The notes beneath the pieces were generated by a model. That model was not told the DNA's origin, did no database searches, and was given only the letters and a program-made list of their open reading frames with translations. From Lachnospiraceae bacterium UBA7182 (lineage in GTDB: Bacteria; Bacillota; Clostridia; Lachnospirales; Lachnospiraceae), in NCBI GenBank assembly GCA_002491115.1, contig DKVI01000044.1, forward strand, positions 1 to 25,938: DNA of 25,938 bases, given 5' to 3'. Shown piece by piece: positions 7,841-16,517 of this stretch. Position 1 is the first letter of the stretch; every line of letters begins with the position of its first letter. The position numbers and the translations under genes were made by a program.

Positions 7841-7860
7841 GTGGGCTTATTTCAGCCCAC
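7841..7860. terminator. Stem-loop between the beta-xylosidase stop and hicB
   Basis: GTGGGCT and AGCCCAC form a 7-bp stem with a 6-nt loop. Read on the plus strand it is followed by GCCTTTTT; on the minus strand, the direction of both flanking genes, no U-run follows and the hicB Shine-Dalgarno comes about 10 nt later. It may be a weak terminator for the xylosidase operon, a 3' processing stop, or a leader hairpin of hicB. Confidence 0.45.
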
Positions 7861-7892
7861 GCCTTTTTATGATAGATTTTGCCAGGTTTTAT

Positions 7893-9560
7893 TTATTTCA
7901 CATCCGCATGTTCATCCGCCTGATAATCGAAAAAGTCAAAATCAGCTGTATGTTTATGCATCATTCTGTCCCCGCAGGTAATTCCCACAAAGGTTCCCGT
8001 AAATTCTCCATATTCTGAATATTCATCAGAAAGTCTGCTGATATCAAATACCGGCCCGATACAGGCGTAATCCTCTCCATCCAAAGACCATGAAAACTGC
8101 ACATCCCTGCCGCAGATACTGACACGCATATAGATATCCTTTCCGTCCTCCACGAAGGTCCGTGTGCTGCTCGTGTCATGGTATTCACGTTTCACGCCGT
8201 TTTGCAGTTCCAGTATGCTGATCGCACTATGATCCAGTGTTTCGCTGTAATACTTGTACAGATAAAGGAAATTCATATTGTCATAGTACAGGATCAGCCC
8301 CGCCGTGTGCTGGTAACTTAACGGCGTAAAATCCATCTTTGTCGTCACAGTCGCCTGTACACTTGTCAACTTGCGCGCAAGAATACTGACTTTATTCTGC
8401 GAACAGCCTGACTCCTGCCCTCTAAGCCTTGCCCATCCCGGCCTGGAAGTCAGATCCACAAACGATTCCGGATCGATTCTGGGTGCATAATATCCAATCT
8501 TCAGCTTTGCCGTATCAAAATCGTCATATGCCGGCATCGGTTCCACCGGGCATGCAGGAAGTAAACCTGTTTTCACAAATTCTTCCGCGAGATTATTTCC
8601 GCTTTCTGTACGCAGCCATCCGTCTTCGGTCCACCGCATCCTTTGAATCGAAGTTTCCCTTCCTAATGTGCAGCGCAGCTCCGGTGTGAAAGGACGTGAA
8701 GTATGGAAGACCATCCAGGTCTCTCCATTCGGCAGATCCACATAGCTGGCATGGCCCGCTTTCTGCAGCTTCACATCCGGATTGTAATAACGGGGTTTCA
8801 GATGATCCCAGTCCGCGCGCTCATTTACATTGACCGGATTGGACGTAAGGATGGGATTGCAGGGGTCGGGTTCATATGGTCCCCAGACATTTTTTGAGCG
8901 TCCCATCGTTACACTGTGGTAATATCCTGTGCCGCCTTCCGCGCACATAATATAATAATACGCTCCATGCTTTGTCAAATGCGGCGCCTCGATACAGCCT
9001 CTGTCCGTACCGCCGCGCCAAAAGCGTTTCGGCATTCCGATCATCTGTCTTGTCTTTGGATCATATTCCATAATACTGATCGGTCCGGGCTTCTCATATT
9101 CAGTCCGTGTTTCCCACTCCAGCGCAACAACATATTTTTTTCCGTCATCATCATGGAACATGGAGGCATCAAACCCTGTAGAATGCAGGTAGACAGGTTC
9201 GCTCCACGGCCCCTTAGGGTCTTTTGCCGTGATCAGAAAATTGTCCACATCAAAATATCTTGCATTCATGGAGTTCATCACACCATATACCAGATAAAAC
9301 AGATCGTCCGCCTCACAGTATGTCAGGCACGGAGCCCATATTCCCTTTGCGGACGGAAGTTTTTTCAAGTCCGGCTCATCCGCATTCGTCAGTCCATGGG
9401 CATAAAGCTCCCAGTTTCTCATATCCCTGGAATGATATATCGGAATCCCCGGAAACCATTCAAACGATGACACAGCCACATAAAAATCATCGTTTTTCCT
9501 GCAGATGCAGGGATCTGGATTAAATCCCGGAAAAATCGGGTTCTGAATCATATTTTCCAT
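7893..9560 (-). CDS. GH43 beta-xylosidase (GH43_11-like)
   Basis: A 555-residue intracellular glycosidase: an N-terminal five-bladed propeller (about 1-310) and a C-terminal beta-sandwich (about 335-545). Catalytic residues by family pattern: base Asp16 in GFNPDP, pKa-modulating Asp131 in GFDASMF, acid Glu191 in GCIEAPH. The SSFEWFPGIPIYHSRD block is typical of beta-1,4-xylosidases that release xylose from xylooligosaccharides, often with some alpha-arabinofuranosidase activity. ATG 9560 is chosen over an upstream in-frame ATG (9575), which lies inside the GGAGGAGA Shine-Dalgarno. It follows the sugar transporter by 23 nt, giving a transport-and-hydrolysis operon. No signal peptide, so the substrate must be imported. 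Confidence 0.93.
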   Translation of the reverse strand: MENMIQNPIFPGFNPDPCICRKNDDFYVAVSSFEWFPGIPIYHSRDMRNWELYAHGLTNADEPDLKKLPSAKGIWAPCLTYCEADDLFYLVYGVMNSMNARYFDVDNFLITAKDPKGPWSEPVYLHSTGFDASMFHDDDGKKYVVALEWETRTEYEKPGPISIMEYDPKTRQMIGMPKRFWRGGTDRGCIEAPHLTKHGAYYYIMCAEGGTGYYHSVTMGRSKNVWGPYEPDPCNPILTSNPVNVNERADWDHLKPRYYNPDVKLQKAGHASYVDLPNGETWMVFHTSRPFTPELRCTLGRETSIQRMRWTEDGWLRTESGNNLAEEFVKTGLLPACPVEPMPAYDDFDTAKLKIGYYAPRIDPESFVDLTSRPGWARLRGQESGCSQNKVSILARKLTSVQATVTTKMDFTPLSYQHTAGLILYYDNMNFLYLYKYYSETLDHSAISILELQNGVKREYHDTSSTRTFVEDGKDIYMRVSICGRDVQFSWSLDGEDYACIGPVFDISRLSDEYSEYGEFTGTFVGITCGDRMMHKHTADFDFFDYQADEHADVK

Positions 9561-9583
9561 GCTTATCTCCTCCACATTTCATT

Positions 9584-10984
9584 TTACTCCATTAAACAGT
9601 TTGATTCAACTGCCCTGTTTTTTTCTGCGCGGGCATGAAGATCTGCGATGATGCCTTCAAATTCTTCATCCAGATGATAGAAGCGGAGAATCACGAAACA
9701 TGCCACAAATACCCCAATGGGAATCCATACGAAGCAGAGCCGGATCGAAAACAATGCTGAAGCCGACTGCACTGCCGCCTCACCTTCATATCCTCCTGCC
9801 TCAATGATAAGTCCCAGCAAGGCAGAACCTACGCCGTTTCCGATCTTGTATCCAAAACTGCATGCACTGTTGACAAGCCCCTCTGTCCTGCATCCGTTCT
9901 TCCACTCGCCATAATCAATCGTATCAGACACCATCGCCCACATGGTCGCCCCGCCGCATACATTTCCGATGCCGCGGATCAGGCTTGATACCACGATCAC
10001 CGGCATGGAGTTTCCCCCTATTTCCAAAATAAGCATTCCGGTCAGCGCCAGAACCAGGCCAATGGAAAATACGTTGCGCTTTCCATAACGTTTCACCAGT
10101 TTTGCAATAAAGAACATTGCAACAATCTGGATTGCATTATAGATCCCGTTAATGGTAGAAACCAGATCTTTGTCTCCCAAGATATCCTTTGCATAAAAAA
10201 CCGTCGTGCCCCCGTTGATCGCATAGTACAAAAAGAAAAGCGCCAGCACACAGGTCATCATAATCCAGTATTTATTATGGAATAAGGCCAGAATCCCTTC
10301 CTTAAAGGACACGGTCTTTACTTTTTCCTCTTCATCCGCCACGGCTTTTACCCGCTCTCTGGTTCCGACGAAAGTCAACAAAAATGCCACGATCGATAAA
10401 ACGCCCAGCACACAGAATGTCTTTGTCCATGCCGCCGCATTATCTCCGAAAAATTCAACCAACGGAAGCGTCACCAGATTGATCGTAAGGGTTCCTGCTG
10501 TCGCAAGAAGATTACGGAATATACTGAGCACAGACCTTTCATAAGGGTCCTGGGTCATCAACGCATTCAAAGACGAATACGGTACATTAATTGCCGTATA
10601 TACAACGGTTGACACCAGATTATAGGTAATAAACACATACACAAGTTTTGACATTTCAGGCCATGAAGTCGGCACCGAAAACAGCAACACACCGGCTAAT
10701 GCAAACGGCACGCAAATTCTCAGCATCCACACCCTGGCTTTTCCATAACGGGATTTTGTCCTGTCCACGATCATGCCCATAATAATGTCGCTGAATCCGT
10801 CAAACACACGGGATACCAGCATAATTGTGCCGACTGCCGCCGCGTTTACCCCGGCATAATCCGTGTAGTAAAACACAAGGAAGGCTGACATTGCAGTATA
10901 AATAATATTGCATCCAAAGTCTCCGCATCCGTAACAAAACCTCTCAAATATCTTATTAACCGTTAATTTCTCCTTTGATTCCAT
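9584..10984 (-). CDS. GPH-family (MFS) xyloside/oligosaccharide cation symporter
   Basis: A 466-residue membrane protein with about twelve hydrophobic segments. GPH-family signs include FCYGCGDFGCNIIY near the start and the loop MIVDRTKSRYGKARVWML (about 76-93) between helices 2 and 3, which resembles the MelB/XynP signature. GPH symporters import glycosides with Na+ or H+. Next to a beta-xylosidase the likely substrate is a xylooligosaccharide. ATG 10984 lies 12 nt after AAGGAG; a closer ATG is out of frame and stops after nine codons. It is divergent from an AraC regulator. Confidence 0.92.
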   Translation of the reverse strand: MESKEKLTVNKIFERFCYGCGDFGCNIIYTAMSAFLVFYYTDYAGVNAAAVGTIMLVSRVFDGFSDIIMGMIVDRTKSRYGKARVWMLRICVPFALAGVLLFSVPTSWPEMSKLVYVFITYNLVSTVVYTAINVPYSSLNALMTQDPYERSVLSIFRNLLATAGTLTINLVTLPLVEFFGDNAAAWTKTFCVLGVLSIVAFLLTFVGTRERVKAVADEEEKVKTVSFKEGILALFHNKYWIMMTCVLALFFLYYAINGGTTVFYAKDILGDKDLVSTINGIYNAIQIVAMFFIAKLVKRYGKRNVFSIGLVLALTGMLILEIGGNSMPVIVVSSLIRGIGNVCGGATMWAMVSDTIDYGEWKNGCRTEGLVNSACSFGYKIGNGVGSALLGLIIEAGGYEGEAAVQSASALFSIRLCFVWIPIGVFVACFVILRFYHLDEEFEGIIADLHARAEKNRAVESNCLME

Positions 10985-11048
10985 AAGTACATATTTCTCC
11001 TTTCATGCCGGATTCTCTGCGCATTGAATCGTTTTGGTTTTCCAGCTT

Positions 11049-11104
11049 ATTATACTGGGTTTCCGCATGAAACAACAGGTCTGATACTGTTCAATAGACA
11101 GGTC
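11049..11104 (-). promoter_or_regulatory. Transporter promoter with two AraC-type half-sites
   Basis: On the minus strand a consensus TATAAT -10 lies at 11054-11049, but the -35 position (11077-11072) reads TGTTGT, a weak match. Two exact ACAGGTC copies (11075-11081 and 11098-11104), each followed by GATA within one base, stand 23 bp apart. The near copy overlaps the -35. This fits AraC-family activation through direct repeats about two turns apart; the local AraC protein is the natural candidate. Confidence 0.5.
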
Positions 11105-11206
11105 GATATTCTCTTTTTAATTTTGACAGAATATGATATACTAAAGAAAAAGCCTGAAAACCGATAACCGGCGGCATCATTCATGATACAAAAGGAGATA
11201 CCCTGT

Positions 11207-12088
11207 ATGGATAAAGATTTTTATGAACCGATTTACGAGATTATCCCGACACCCGAGAACACCGGCGTCCGTTTCTACACTTCCTATGACTCAGGAAGCT
11301 ATGTTCCAAAACACTGGCACGATGCGGTTGAGATCATCTATATACAGGAGGGAGCCTTAACCGTCATTTCTGACAATTCCGTTTACGAGTTATGTGCAGA
11401 GGAATGTATTTTAATCAATTCCGCCGTCGTACACTCTACCAAATGCACAGCATTCAATAAAGCGATTGTTTTTCAAATCCCTACAGATTTTTTTAAGCAG
11501 TATATCCCTGATTTCGACTATATCCTGTTCTCGCTGGAAATCCAGAAGGGGAAACCTGTACAGCAGACAAAACTCACCATTTTTAAGGAAACGCTTGTTC
11601 AGATGCAGATTGCGAACGATATCCGCCCTAAAGGTTATGCGCTCCGCTTTAACAGCCTTCTGTTTGAAATTATGTACCAGCTCTATCATAATTTCAGTTT
11701 TCAGGTACACCAGCCCCATTTAAAAAACAAAATAAAAGATATGGAGCGTCTGGATATTATTCTAAAGTACACGCTTCAAAATTATAAGCGTCACATTTCT
11801 TTAGACGAGATTGCCGACCTGGTTTACCTCCAGACAGGATATTTTTGCCGATTTTTCAAGAAAAATATGGGAGTTACTTTTCTCGAATATCAAAATGAAC
11901 TCCGCCTTTCCTATATTTACAGGGACATCATTGACACGGTTGATCCGATCAAGGAAATTACAGAACGCCACGGATTCACCAATTACAAACTGTTCCGCCG
12001 GATGTTCCACGAACATTTTCATGCTACTCCGATCCAGATTCGCAATCAAAAAATACATGCACCTGTAACATTAAACAAACCAGAATAA
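11207..12088 (+). CDS. AraC-family transcriptional regulator
   Basis: A 293-residue regulator. The N-terminal ~150 residues form a cupin-like ligand domain (HWHDAVEIIYIQEGALTVI near 35-53). The C-terminal ~100 residues carry two helix-turn-helix motifs: ISLDEIADLVYLQTGYFCRF for the first, and IKEITERHGFTNYKLFRRMF followed by HATPIQIR for the second. ATG 11207 follows AAAGGAGA and is preferred over an ATG at 11183 that lies upstream of that site. It is divergent from the transporter and beta-xylosidase, so it probably activates them in response to a xylan-derived sugar. A plausible -10 (TATACT, 11137-11142) lies upstream with a weak -35. Confidence 0.93.
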   Translation: MDKDFYEPIYEIIPTPENTGVRFYTSYDSGSYVPKHWHDAVEIIYIQEGALTVISDNSVYELCAEECILINSAVVHSTKCTAFNKAIVFQIPTDFFKQYIPDFDYILFSLEIQKGKPVQQTKLTIFKETLVQMQIANDIRPKGYALRFNSLLFEIMYQLYHNFSFQVHQPHLKNKIKDMERLDIILKYTLQNYKRHISLDEIADLVYLQTGYFCRFFKKNMGVTFLEYQNELRLSYIYRDIIDTVDPIKEITERHGFTNYKLFRRMFHEHFHATPIQIRNQKIHAPVTLNKPE

Positions 12089-12130
12089 ACAGACACCCTG
12101 GCACTCAATATTCTTTTTTATTGCCGACAG

Positions 12131-12745
12131 ATCATAAAGATATCAATTCTTTCAAAAGGATTCTTCCTTTTGTCGGCATTTCTGCTGACCGTTGGAGCCT
12201 TTGCTATGGGGACATATGCGGCCCAACCGGCAGCCTGTGAAAACAGAACGGATTTAACCGGACCTGTCCTGGCACAGGAATCCCCGTCGATTGTCTATGA
12301 AAGCGCGGATATTCTCCATTACGAAGACGGAAGTCCTTATATCCATGACATACTGACGAACCATACAGATCAACGCATCATTGAAACCGAATATTGTATG
12401 TTCGCTTATAACGAAAAAGGCTTACCGTTAAAACTGCATTGGAATTTTCTTGACAGCAGCGCAGAAAGCAGTTATGAAAATCTGGTCCGGGCAAAGACGG
12501 ATATTCTACCCGGCCAGACAGAAGATTATCAGGGCGGCTGGTCATTGTACCTGCCAGAGACTGAAAATGATGAAGCTGCGCAGGCCGCATACGCATTATG
12601 CTGCCTGAAACAGGTTGTTTTTGAAGACAACACAGTCTGGAATAATCCGGACTATGAGAACTGGTTTGAGACTTATGCAGGAAAAGAAACGGACATAAAC
12701 GAGTTACAGAATTATTATCCGTTTCAGTTCTTCCCGGATCTTTAA
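12131..12745 (+). pseudogene. Secreted DUF5780-like protein with its usual start codon missing
   Basis: The frame is open from the AraC stop to 12745, yet has no ATG or GTG until internal methionines. The first conventional start is TTG 12170 (AAAGGA 9 nt before), giving 191 residues whose leader (SAFLLTVGAFAMGTYAAQ) has no positive n-region. Codons just upstream, from ATC 12131, read IIKISILSKGFFLL, exactly the lysine-bearing n-region expected of a signal peptide. A single change of ATG to ATC at 12131 would explain this. The mature part (about 150 residues) ends with a VVFEDNTVWNNPDYENW block that I associate with DUF5780, a domain found in exported Firmicutes proteins; that link is moderate. 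The last 42 nt overlap the convergent MBL gene. It may still be expressed from TTG. Confidence 0.5.
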
Positions 12746-13924
12746 TTCCCGGAACCCTTTCGCGTTCTCCGTATGAATGGGAATAATAGCCTCCCGGGGA
12801 GATACCCGGTTGATCACCTCTGCGATCACCTCCGCCGGGGCATGGCCGCTGGTATGCATGGGAATCGCGTGATATTTCTCAACAAAATCATGAAGTTCCC
12901 TGTCATAAGCCTTCCTCCAGGGTTCCAGATATCCCTGCCACATGGAATAGATAACAATGGGATTCAAATCCGCGAACCGTTCTATCCATTTCTCATAAGC
13001 CGGCGTCCCTTTGATCACGGTCACAAAGCCCCGCTTTCGCATAAACTGCTCCTGGGTCATGGAAAGCCCCGGCAGCTCAAAGTTAAACCGGACCTCATAG
13101 GCATACTGAAAGTCATAGCAGGACGTCATTTTTCCCGCAGTCTCCCGGAAGGTTTTAAGCTGGGAATACACATAGGAATTTCCATACATACCCATTCCGT
13201 AAAAGCTTCCGGCCTGATAAAAGGAAGCCAGGGAATCCAGGTTGGTGGAGGAACACAGCAAAAATACATGCCGGTGATTTTTAAAAAGCGCCTTCGCCTC
13301 CTCCCTAAGCTCCGCTTCGGAATATACCCGTTCCCCCGGCCTGCTCATCATGGTCCCCTCTGTGATCAACACATCCACAGGCCGCCTGCCCTGACAGGTA
13401 ATATATTTTTCAATCACGTCAAACAGTGCCTTGCCGCGATATCCATGGTTTCTATAATCCCCCGTATGCAAAATGGTCTTGTCCGGTGTTTCAATCAAAA
13501 ACATATAAGCGTCATAAGCAGAATGATCTACCATATAAGGCGTCAGCCGGATATCCCCCACCTTGATCACATGCTTTGCTTTAAGCGCCCGAATCCGGTT
13601 TCTGTCAGAAAGCACCGACGCTTCCTCATCTTTGTGCAGCGCCCTGCGGATATTGAGCATAACCTGTCTGGTAACTTCTCCCATATAGAGGGGAATCTCT
13701 TCGGGGATTTTCAGGAATCCGCCTGTATGATCTCCATGATAATGGGTAAAAAATACTCCGTCCACCTTCTCTTTCTCCCAGTCAAGGGCTGCCGTCTTCT
13801 CTTCCCCCTCCTGCCCGGGGAGATTTTCTCCGTAATCTATGCAGATCTTTGCATGCCCGGTGGAAATCAGTACCACGCAGCCTCCAATCTGGTTTCCTCT
13901 TAATACCCTGATCTCTGTCGCCAT
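12704..13924 (-). CDS. MBL-fold metallo-hydrolase of the beta-CASP/RNase J type
   Basis: A 406-residue protein. The zinc motif is HYHGDH (61-66); other metallo-beta-lactamase ligands are seen as VDH (His134) and HTGDYR (His153, Asp156). Late motifs HTSGHA (357-362) and IPIHTE (381-386) resemble those of beta-CASP ribonucleases such as RNase J (HVSGHA and PVHGE), so an RNA- or DNA-processing nuclease is likely. It is shorter than RNase J (about 555) and lacks its C-terminal domain. ATG 13924 follows AAAGGAG. It lies 40 nt after the tandem winged-HTH gene and closes the eight-gene cluster. It could instead act on a small phosphoester. Confidence 0.87.
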   Translation of the reverse strand: MATEIRVLRGNQIGGCVVLISTGHAKICIDYGENLPGQEGEEKTAALDWEKEKVDGVFFTHYHGDHTGGFLKIPEEIPLYMGEVTRQVMLNIRRALHKDEEASVLSDRNRIRALKAKHVIKVGDIRLTPYMVDHSAYDAYMFLIETPDKTILHTGDYRNHGYRGKALFDVIEKYITCQGRRPVDVLITEGTMMSRPGERVYSEAELREEAKALFKNHRHVFLLCSSTNLDSLASFYQAGSFYGMGMYGNSYVYSQLKTFRETAGKMTSCYDFQYAYEVRFNFELPGLSMTQEQFMRKRGFVTVIKGTPAYEKWIERFADLNPIVIYSMWQGYLEPWRKAYDRELHDFVEKYHAIPMHTSGHAPAEVIAEVINRVSPREAIIPIHTENAKGFRELKIREELKRIIIL

Positions 13925-13964
13925 ATTTGCCGCTCTCCTTTCGTTTGTTTCCTGTGTCTGCCTG

Positions 13965-14531
13965 CTACCAGGTCCCCTCCAGGTAATCGTTGTCGATTAC
14001 TTCCGGCGCGTCGCTCCAGGCAAAAGCAAACTCCTCCTGATCAAAATAATGCTCCCGGGCATCATATCTCACCCAGTATCCAATGCTGCGCAGCACCTCA
14101 AAATCCCGCTGTCTGGTGCGCTCCGAAAGCCCGGGAAACAGCCGGTTGTAGGAATCCTTTGAGGTAAGATATTCCCGATCCTCTCCGTTCTCCTGATTCT
14201 CCTTCTTATCCTCCCAGGGGATGTCCTCATTCTCCAGCTCCGACATCAGCCTTCCGATCCGGTTCAGCCGGACTAAATGGGCCTTCCTGCGGGGCGCCGC
14301 TTCCTCATCAAAGGCAGGCACTCCGGTTTTGATATACCCCCGCGCTTTTTTTGAATATTTCACGGCTACCAGTCCCGCATCTTTTAAATCAGCCAGATCC
14401 CGCTGCAATAAACGCATATTATAGGGAAATATCTCGCAGATCCCCTCAAACTGGGCAATCTTGTATCGACATACATGCTCATAAAGCTGCAGCTGCCGTT
14501 CAATGCGCGGCAGCCTTTTTTTGTCTTTCAT
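13965..14531 (-). CDS. Tandem winged-HTH DNA-binding protein
   Basis: A 188-residue protein with two winged-HTH-like segments. The first (about 8-66) resembles the N-terminus of DeoR/WYL regulators: MRLLQRDLADLKDAGLVAV then a GYI wing. The second (about 123-170) includes LSERTRQRDFEVLRSIGYWV. A charged, Glu/Asn-rich linker joins them. There is no WYL or sugar-binding domain, so it is shorter than those regulators. ATG 14531 overlaps the stop of the preceding gene as ATGA, implying coupled translation. It is the only clear DNA-binding protein in the cluster and may regulate it or act as a component. Stop 13965; the MBL gene follows. Confidence 0.75.
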   Translation of the reverse strand: MKDKKRLPRIERQLQLYEHVCRYKIAQFEGICEIFPYNMRLLQRDLADLKDAGLVAVKYSKKARGYIKTGVPAFDEEAAPRRKAHLVRLNRIGRLMSELENEDIPWEDKKENQENGEDREYLTSKDSYNRLFPGLSERTRQRDFEVLRSIGYWVRYDAREHYFDQEEFAFAWSDAPEVIDNDYLEGTW

Positions 14532-15325
14532 AATCCCTCTCCCATAAGCCCTGCCGCCATGGTCATCCGCTCCATGGCCTTTTCTATGTCCCGCAGTCCA
14601 TATTCCTCATTCCTGTTTTCATACCACTCTGCCAGAATATAAGCTCTCTGATCTGGAGGCATATATTTCAGGAACCGAATCCGCAGGGAATCCTCTGCCC
14701 CTGCAAGTGCGGCTGCCAGAATCTTATCGGGAATCTCCTTTAAAATCCATCTGAGTCCCTCCGGCTTCATTTTCCTGAACCTTTTATGAAAAGCGGCCCG
14801 GACAGCGGCCTCTTTCCGGAATGTATATTCCGCCCAATCTTCTATGTGGACCTCCCCCCACACCTGCGCCTCTTTGCTCCGGCGCTCCCAGAAGCTGTCA
14901 AATCTCTCCTGCTGCCCATAAGGAACCATTACCCGGCAGGCCTGATAATACTGTGCCGCAGTCATACCCCGGTATACCTGTTTGCATCCTGTCACATAGA
15001 TTTCTGCTATGTACCATTCATATCCGGAACAGCCCATCTCCGTAATCTGCCTGTAAGCCTTCTCATCCCAGGAATCCATATCCGAGGCATCCACCAGCTC
15101 CTGCACCATACAGATCAGCAGTTCTTTTAAAGGAATCTTGTTTCCTTCCTCTTTCTTCCACCCTTCTGCCTTTTCTTCCAGCGCCAGAAGGCCGGACTGC
15201 CTGGCCTCATATCCGCAGGCAATGATACAGTCAAATGCCGTAAAAACCTGCTCTTCATGCTCCGCAAATGCTTCCTCTGCATACTGCATGGCTTTTTCCC
15301 TTATCATCTTCTGTATCTGTTCCAT
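14528..15325 (-). CDS. MotA-like/FliG-C-like protein of unknown function
   Basis: A 265-residue protein. Near residues 37-52 it reads ACGYEARQSGLLALEEKA, closely resembling the cytoplasmic ARxxGLLALE segment of the flagellar stator MotA. Its last ~80 residues resemble the C-terminal domain of rotor protein FliG: LRWILKEIPDKILAAAL, then AGAEDSLRIRFLKYM, then LRDIEKAMERM; E. coli FliG has IQRLLQEVDSESLLIAL and KGAEQPLREKFLRNM there. The middle (about 70-185) is not recognised. There are no membrane helices, and no other flagellar gene is present, so this is not a motor component in the usual sense. ATG 15325 follows GAGGAGG. Its upstream neighbour has a related C-terminus. The FliG likeness is seen by eye and should be checked by profile search. 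Confidence 0.7.
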   Translation of the reverse strand: MEQIQKMIREKAMQYAEEAFAEHEEQVFTAFDCIIACGYEARQSGLLALEEKAEGWKKEEGNKIPLKELLICMVQELVDASDMDSWDEKAYRQITEMGCSGYEWYIAEIYVTGCKQVYRGMTAAQYYQACRVMVPYGQQERFDSFWERRSKEAQVWGEVHIEDWAEYTFRKEAAVRAAFHKRFRKMKPEGLRWILKEIPDKILAAALAGAEDSLRIRFLKYMPPDQRAYILAEWYENRNEEYGLRDIEKAMERMTMAAGLMGEGL

Positions 15326-15341
15326 ATGTTTCCTCCTCGCC

Positions 15342-16481
15342 TCAAATTTGCAGCTTTCTTCCCAGCAGCTTCTCCCTGGCCTCTTTTACGGCAGGGTAAT
15401 ATCCCTCTCTCCACGGGAGCGCTTCCCCCGGATGCACTTCCAGCCCTGCAATCAAAGCCATTCTATCCAGCCTGTTTTCCAGCATCTCTTCATCCTCAGG
15501 ATAATATACCGCTATCCACTGTTCCATAACAAGCATCTGCTCCTCCCCGGAAAACAGCCCAAGCAGCCGCTGTCTTGCCCTGCCTCCTCCGTAGACAAAG
15601 GCAGAGGCCAGATTCCGAATCCTGTTTTCCTTCCTTTCCCGGCGGATCGAATCCTGTTCCTCCTCGGATAAGTGTTCCTGCCCGCAGATCTCTTCCTCCT
15701 CAGAGGCAGGCTCCACAAGTTCCCGAAATTCTTCCTCCGCCATATTTTCTACGGCTTCCCGAAAAAGCCGGAAAAGAGAGAGCTTCTTTACGGTCTTTTG
15801 AAGCCGCTCATCCCGCTTCGCCAGAATCTGTTCCATGGCATCCCGGCGCTCCTCCTCCTGCTCTTGTAAAAGCTTCCTGGAAAAAAGACTGTAATCCGGC
15901 TGCCCTTCCGCAGGGATATAAGATTTCAGCGCCTTCAGGAAATGCTCCGCATCCCGGCGCTCCCCCACTAAAGAGGAACGGACATCCCCGTTTTGTATTT
16001 CAAACATCAACTCAAATCCAAGCAAATATACGGCCTCCAAAAACTCCCGGAAATCCCCAAACCTGTTGACTTCCACCTGACTCTCTATCAGCGGAAACCA
16101 CTCCTCCTTTGTCATGGCGGCGGTTGACGCTTTCCCGGTCATCAGCATAAAGCCCTGTCTTAGAAAATTCTTCAGAGGGATTTCTTCCTCCCCCATCCTC
16201 CATTTTCTCTCTTTCAGCTCTTCTTCCAGCTCCCGAAGGGCTTCCCTTATGGCCCTCCTGTCATATTTCTCCCAGGCTTTCTTTTCCTCCATATACAGCC
16301 TCACACAGGAGCTTTGCCGCCAAAGGGTCCGCCTGCCGCTCCAGTTCCCCTGGTTCTGGAGAAACTCCAGGCAAAAGCAGACAGTCTTTACAGCCAGACA
16401 GACCTCCTCTTTGTGCTGCATAAACGCCTCATATCCGTAATCCTTTAATCTGTTCTCACAGATAACGCTTCCTCCCGTCAC
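15342..16481 (-). CDS. Paralogue of the MotA/FliG-C-like protein, longer
   Basis: A 379-residue, highly charged protein. The N-terminus (YGYEAFMQHKEEVCLAVKTV) aligns with the start of the next gene (YAEEAFAEHEEQVFTAFDCI), and an IPLKNFL block aligns with IPLKELL. The C-terminal region matches the same FliG-C-like part: ASAFVYGGGRARQRLLGLFS versus AAALAGAEDSLRIRFLKYM, then LDRMALIAGL versus MERMTMAAGL. Between them is a long Glu/Arg-rich helical section (about 205-285) likely to be a coiled coil. The MotA-like ARxxGLLALE motif is not kept. The start is GTG 16481, set by AAAGGAGG seven bases upstream. It ends 16 nt before its paralogue. Function unknown. Confidence 0.7.
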   Translation of the reverse strand: MTGGSVICENRLKDYGYEAFMQHKEEVCLAVKTVCFCLEFLQNQGNWSGRRTLWRQSSCVRLYMEEKKAWEKYDRRAIREALRELEEELKERKWRMGEEEIPLKNFLRQGFMLMTGKASTAAMTKEEWFPLIESQVEVNRFGDFREFLEAVYLLGFELMFEIQNGDVRSSLVGERRDAEHFLKALKSYIPAEGQPDYSLFSRKLLQEQEEERRDAMEQILAKRDERLQKTVKKLSLFRLFREAVENMAEEEFRELVEPASEEEEICGQEHLSEEEQDSIRRERKENRIRNLASAFVYGGGRARQRLLGLFSGEEQMLVMEQWIAVYYPEDEEMLENRLDRMALIAGLEVHPGEALPWREGYYPAVKEAREKLLGRKLQI

Positions 16482-16517
16482 TCTGCTTCCTCCTTTCTTT
16501 GTGCCTGCGGCTTTCCG

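Noticed and set aside
11123..11128. TTGACA as the -35 of araC
   Set aside because: The nearest -10 (TATACT, 11137) is only 8 bp away, and nothing like a -10 lies 17 bp downstream.
12773..13903. Open frame of 376 codons on the plus strand
   Set aside because: It is the antisense shadow of the MBL-fold gene, whose zinc motifs are clear.
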